Assembly: GCF_000764305.2 (NCBI RefSeq)
Contig: NW_025934886.1
Location: 1 to 64,000 of the forward strand
Direction: 5' to 3'
DNA: 64,000 nucleotides
DNA from: Hyalella azteca
Taxonomy: Eukaryota > Arthropoda > Malacostraca > Amphipoda > Hyalellidae
Translations under genes and position numbers: made by a program
Shown here: positions 59,710 to 64,000 of the stretch, piece after piece
Layout: every line of letters starts with the position of its first letter
Numbering within the stretch: position 1 is the first letter of the stretch
Notes under the pieces: model-generated
Databases searched by the model: none
What the model saw: only the letters and a program-made list of their open reading frames with translations
What the model was told of the DNA's origin: nothing

Positions 59710-59846
59710 CTAGGCTGACAAAAGGCGCCCACAGATGAGAACCGCCCCCGACTTTTGCTTCTCCCCCAGCAGGAAGAAGAATGGGTGATCGGCAGCAAAC
59801 GTGGTTATGGCCATTGGACGCGCGAACTTTAGTCCCAATACAGCGG
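59710..59846 (-). CDS. Serpin alternative terminal exon A (putative P1 Lys or Leu)
   Basis: The acceptor CCGATAACAG with the same phase-1 G|CC join. It encodes AAVLGLKFARPMAITTF, AADHPFFFLLGEKQKSGAVL and ICGRLLSA, stopping at TAG 59710-59712 (137 nt). The loop is one residue shorter than exon B, so P1 is Lys (counting from the hinge) or Leu (aligning FARP with FAKP of exon B). It is the first terminal exon after the shared hinge exon at 61936-62077. Exons A, B and C are each complete 3' ends, so selection is by alternative last-exon splicing and polyadenylation. Confidence 0.87.
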
Positions 59847-60893
59847 CTGTTATCGGTGAGTGAAGTTATGAGGTAAATCTCTATACTCAGTAAACCTTTC
59901 TCATTCAAATGAGGACAGTTAAAAGTCAACATGGTCGTCACTATTCCGAGCTTCAAGCTCGAGATCCGGCCGCACAGTCCATTAACCATAATAGCGGAGC
60001 ATTTAAATTTATAATTCTCTATCATTGTGAATATTTTTTACGATAAGAATCTGATGTTCTACTGTTATGAATAGCAACATAGAGTGTATTGTTGATTAAT
60101 TTAAGTTAAATATGCATATGCACCACATACATTTGGCTGCATGTGAATAACTTGAATTTATGAGGGGTTGGTTCAGGGTCCAAAACTTAAATTGTTTCGT
60201 TATCAAAAATAAATATTAGATGGAAGGCTCGAAAAATTTTATTTGCTGTCTGGTGGGTTTCTAAAAATATTTTTTAAAGAGTTTAATTTGTTTTGAATAC
60301 AAGCCAACAGTTCTAAAAATTTCGAAACGAACGCGCATCGGATTCGTAAGTAACACATTTATCGTAGTTTCGATAACTACAAATATTCGTTGATGACGCA
60401 TAAAAAATATCTAAATTAGCATTAATCTAAATTGCAAATAATATTTTTGTACGTAATAGCATAACAGGTGTAGTGTTTTTGATAACACGTGTAGTGTTTT
60501 AATTTAAAACCTCAGAAACTCACACCGAAAACCTAAAGAAGTGAAAGCCCTCGGAATGAAGTTGCAAACAATTCCCCCACACACGAAGCAGGTCTTTTAA
60601 GATTTTTTCGGATTTACTTATACCAGCTTTCACTCGCATTCTAATTAGCTGATCTTCAACTTCTAAATTGATTTTGTATAGTTAGTTATGACACTGCGAA
60701 AAAATCTAGATGTCAACAAACAGATCGATATTGAAGATCAATGATCATCATCGTTGGATCAGGATCGATTATATTATCGATATGTTTTCATCATCTCTTT
60801 CCTCAAGAAAGAAATTTGGCTACTTCGTTCATTATGCCTTGATATACATCATGAAAATCTACATCATTAACAAAAATTAAAGTAGGAAATTTG

Positions 60894-61177
60894 GCTGCTG
60901 TAGAGTAACTTCTAGGGATATTTCGCTGCTCTTGGTCTAGAGTAACTATACTAGGGATATTTCGCTGCTCTAGAGAAACTACTAGGGATATTTGGCTGCT
61001 GTAGAGTAACTACTATGGATATTTCGCTGCTCTGGAGAAACTATTAGGGATATTTCGCTGCTGTAGAGTAACTACTAGGGATATTTCGCTGCTCTAGAAA
61101 AACTAATAGGGATATTTCACTGCTGTAGAGTAACTACCAGGGATATTCCGCTGCTGTGGAGTAACTACTAGGGATAT
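60894..61177. repeat. ~31-bp minisatellite in the serpin intron
   Basis: About nine copies of a 30-32-bp unit (ACTAGGGATATTTCGCTGCT followed by GTAGAGTA or CTAGAGAA). No splice signal at the edges. The open frame at 61262-61450 is unrecognised. Confidence 0.85.
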
Positions 61178-61617
61178 AAAACGAATTTCTGTAACTTTAT
61201 TCTGAATATTCGACGTATTACAATTTACAAGAATGAAGGCCGTCTCAGTCTGTACAAAAATTTGGGAAAGTTTGCATTAGCCAATTTTGCAGAGTACAAA
61301 GAAAACATCGAAGGAATAATCTTTAAATCATGGAAGAAATTAGTGTTTTCCATAGCAAAGTGGAAAGCTTCTGCATTTGATCACAAAGATCCAATTGGCA
61401 CCAATCCGTCCAAAAATGGAAACAGTGAATTTAATATTTCATACGCTTAAATCGCAGTGCAAGTTCAGGGTGTCAAGCTCACACACAAATTATACACAAA
61501 AATTTAAAATCGCACACATTTAATTTCCCAGTCTGACCCTGAGGACCATTAACAAATAAAATGCATATCAAACATAGAATCTTGATGTTGTTCAAAATAT
61601 TAAAAACGAACTGGAAA

Positions 61618-61725
61618 CTAGGGCCGTACTATCAAATATATTCAAGAGTTTGTAAGTCCGTCAGCTGCTGTTCAACTGACTGCTTTTCAAGCTGAACCCA
61701 ACAATCACAGACGAGAAATCTACAT
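61618..61725. mobile_element. Partial copy of the 11-kb MITE family
   Basis: GGGCCGTACTATCAAA... and the following ~90 bp align with the left and middle parts of the MITE at 11003-11145 (shared TCAAGAGTTTGTAAGT-like and CAATCACAGACGAGAAA-like blocks). The right terminal repeat is missing. Confidence 0.5.
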
Positions 61726-61935
61726 CTACGTGTACTTGGGGAGTAACTTTACATACAAATTTTGTTGAAGAGTTGGACTTCAATGGAACATGTACGGAAT
61801 TCAACGGACTTCAACGGAACAGCTTCTGTCCAACTATACCAATATTAGACTGTAGCGTCTACTTATGCGAGTTTCGATAGTAAGGCCTAGGTTATTATAA
61901 ACTTAACTGTACACTAAAAAATGCGGTGCACTCAC

Positions 61936-62077
61936 CCGTGGCAGCGGCGGCTTCACTGCCCTCCTCGTTGACGTCGATGAAGGCTTTGTGCAGCACATTG
62001 GAGACGTAGAGGTCGCCGGGCAGCCCTCCTATGCCGCTCAGATCCGCTGAAGACCCGAACATGTCGCGCACACCCAA
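61936..62077 (-). CDS. Serpin exon: breach region and reactive-loop hinge (shared)
   Basis: 142 nt from the acceptor CCTACGGTAG to the donor GTGAGT (61935), phase 0 in and phase 1 out. It encodes [20 protein letters not shown] then [20 protein letters not shown] and SEAAAAT, the universal serpin motifs. The hinge [10 protein letters not shown] with small residues at P12-P9 predicts an inhibitory serpin. It ends exactly before the variable part of the loop. Upstream exons (about 250 residues) lie beyond the retroelement or outside the window. The acceptor and first codons are multiplied in the array at 62078-62222. Confidence 0.93.
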
Positions 62078-62222
62078 CTACCGTAGGACATAATGTCAAG
62101 AACATGTCGCGCACACCCAACTACCGTAGGACATAATGTCAAGAACATGTCGCTCACACCCAACTACCGTAGGACATAATGTCAAGAACATGTCGCTCAC
62201 ACCCAACTACCGTAGGACATAA
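62054..62222 (-). repeat. 43-bp array copying a serpin acceptor and exon start
   Basis: Four acceptors at exact 43-bp steps: the exon-intron junctions fall at 62077, 62120, 62163 and 62206. Each unit on the minus strand is TTGACATTATGTCCTACGGTAG|TTGGGTGTG(C/A)GCGACATGTTC in essence, i.e. 22 intronic bases plus the first 21 exonic bases. The 43-bp length is not a multiple of three. Confidence 0.9.
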
Positions 62223-62224
62223 TA

Positions 62225-62455
62225 AGACTGAGGACTAGGATGACTTGATTAAGACTATGACGACTTGATTAGGACAAGGACGACTTGATTATATAGAACG
62301 GCTTGATTATGACTAGGAAGACTTGATTAAGACTAGGACGACTTTATTAGGAGTAGGAAGACTCGATTAAGACTAGGACGACTTTATTAGGACTGTAGGA
62401 CGACTTGATTTAGACTAGTACTACGTTATTAGAACTAGGGCGACTAATAATACGA
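62225..62455. repeat. ~20-bp minisatellite
   Basis: About eleven degenerate copies of a 20-21-bp unit (GACTTGATTAAGACTAGGAC). It lies between the acceptor array and the retrotransposon. Confidence 0.85.
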
Positions 62456-62545
62456 GGACAGAAGAGAGTGTAACATATCATAGTCACACAACCGGCCTGC
62501 ATTGATTTTTAACTAACTACCATTTCACGAAATAACTTCACTGTT

Positions 62546-63958
62546 TTGCGAAGTACTTCCTTGCAGACCCATCTTACCTGGGGAGCCGACCGGCGCACCC
62601 TGTTTCGAGTATACCGCTCGCTGATCCGGTCTAAGATGGACTACGGCTCAATCGTCTTCTCCTCTGCAAAACCTTCAGCTCTCCGCCTGCTGGACCCCGT
62701 CCACAATAGCGCCATCAGACTCTGCACTGGGGCGTTCCGATCATCTCCTGTACTCAGTCTCTACGCAGAGAGCGGAGAACCCTCACTCAACGCAAGAAGA
62801 GACCTCCTTATGCTGCAGTATCTTGCAAGAGCCCAACAGCTACCAAACTCCCCCTCCTGCCTGAGCATTACTCAGCAATGGCCCACGACTGCCCGCCGGG
62901 TGAGAGAGTCTTTCGGTTCTCGAGCTCGCGAGACCTGTGCCCGCCTCCACCTTACAGTGCAGACTACACCCATTAGATTCTGCAACACTCCTCGCTGGCT
63001 GCTCCCCCTCTCTGTGGTCTGCCCTGGCTTCATGCAAGGCAGGAAAAGTGACCACTCAACTGATGGCATAAAATCTTTGTTTCTCGACCACGTAAATACA
63101 TGCCATAGACAGTGCATGCACATATACACCGATGGCTCTAAGGACGATGGCAGAGTGGGATGCGCCGCGGTAAGCGATGCTGCGAGGAGCTCGCTGAAGC
63201 TGCATGGCTATTCGTCAATATTTACGGCAGAGCTGTACGGCATCCTGTGTGCCATCGCTATTGCCAAGGAGAGCACAGACACAAAGATATGTATTTTCAG
63301 CGACTCCATGAGTGCAATCCAAGCGATCCTACATTACAACTCGCCGCATCCGTTGGTAACCACCATACACAGATGGCTGATCCGACTCTCTGCACACCAG
63401 AAGACAATTACCTTCTGTTGGGTCCCCGGTCATGTTCGGGTGGCAGGCAACGAAGCCGCGGACGAGCTCTCACGCAATGCGGCGGCTAGAGAGACACCGC
63501 ACTGGAATGAAAGTGTTCCCCATCGAGACCATTACCCATTATTTCGCAAGAAACTGCTGGACGAGTGGCAAGAAGAGTGGACACACCTTGAAAATAACAA
63601 ACTCCGCAAAATTAAAGAGGATATAAGGCCTTGGCCATCATCGTCCCACCGCGTACGCCGGGTGGAGGTATGCCTCACTCGTCATCGCATTGGACACTCA
63701 AGAATCACTCATGGCCATCTTATGGAACGCGCACCTGCTCCTTACTGCATGGACTGCTTAGTACCCCAGACCGTAACCCACTTCCTCTGTGAATGTCCGT
63801 CTTATGGTGATGCCCGGCGGCAATTTTTCCCCTACCTATGCCAAGACAACCCCGACGTAAACTTAAAAAGTATTTTGACCCAACCAGAGCGAGGGAACTA
63901 TAATGTTGACCGACTCGTGGAGTACTTGAGGGCAATCAATGCATTTGACTACATATGA
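62546..63958 (+). mobile_element. Non-LTR retrotransposon 3' half with RNase H
   Basis: An uninterrupted frame of about 470 codons ending in TGA 63956-63958. Residues 10-45 are the RT thumb (LFRVYRSLIRSKMDYGSIVF). Residues ~190-310 are RNase H, with its acidic residues in YTDGSKDDGRVG, TAELYGI and FSDSMSAIQA and the C-terminal VPGHVRVAGNEAADELS. A CCHC-like finger (CMDCLVPQTVTHFLCECP) follows. RNase H downstream of RT places it in the I group (I/Nimb/Loa-like) rather than Jockey. It is 5'-truncated (no endonuclease or RT core) but otherwise intact, so recent. It lies antisense to the serpin, presumably in an intron. Confidence 0.9.
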
Positions 63959-64000
63959 TCCGCACAACACCAAACACAAGTGATGTAATCTACCCCTATC

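Noticed and set aside
62840..63935. Minus-strand and alternative-frame ORFs within the retrotransposon
   Set aside because: Shadows of the 470-codon frame carrying RT thumb, RNase H and zinc-finger motifs.

Overview
This window is eukaryotic nuclear DNA, most likely from an arthropod and probably a crustacean. The background is AT-rich, exons are short and spliced (GT...AG), minisatellites are very abundant, and there are non-LTR retrotransposon remnants, MITEs and a tRNA-derived SINE. The gene families support the same placement: a divergent ionotropic receptor, a clade-B-like serpin with exchangeable reactive-loop exons, and a secreted PAN/C-type-lectin-like protein. There are no bacterial operons, rRNA or CRISPR arrays. 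I assign no species.

Layout. 0.5-4.2 kb (+): a gene with two tandemly duplicated promoter/first-exon cassettes (coding starts 723 and 1566), each able to splice in phase to one long last exon (2908-3941) encoding degenerate ~20-residue repeats and a BESS-like tail. 5.2-10.2 kb (-): GC-rich exons of an unrecognised helical protein, with a local duplication of two exons and several minisatellites inside or against exons. 11-15 kb: MITE, foldback, SINE. 15.2-18.4 kb: non-LTR remnants around a three-exon secreted PAN/lectin-like gene (+). 19-42 kb: mostly AT-rich DNA with tandem arrays, one retroelement remnant and only a few weak candidate exons. 42.4-49.6 kb (-): an ionotropic receptor (IR) gene in nine exons, interrupted by two TTAA-flanked MITEs and with its M4 exon tail amplified eight times. 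53.4-62.1 kb (-): the 3' part of a serpin gene with one shared hinge exon and three intact alternative terminal exons, plus a broken fourth copy in an inverted repeat. 62.5-64 kb (+): 3' half of an I-group-like non-LTR retrotransposon with an RNase H domain.

The most unusual pattern is that at least four, perhaps six, independent minisatellites have a unit that begins or ends exactly on an exon-intron junction, so that the splice donor or acceptor (sometimes with coding sequence) is tandemly multiplied. The second strong result is the serpin locus, whose three terminal exons all accept the same phase-1 splice and would give serpins with different reactive-site residues. Two assembly warnings matter to any user: a complete Nextera mate-pair junction adapter at 2514-2551, and a single N followed by 16 identical 51-bp repeats at 8188-9030.

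Exon boundaries were derived by hand from splice signals, reading phase and family resemblance. No database search or transcript data were available.
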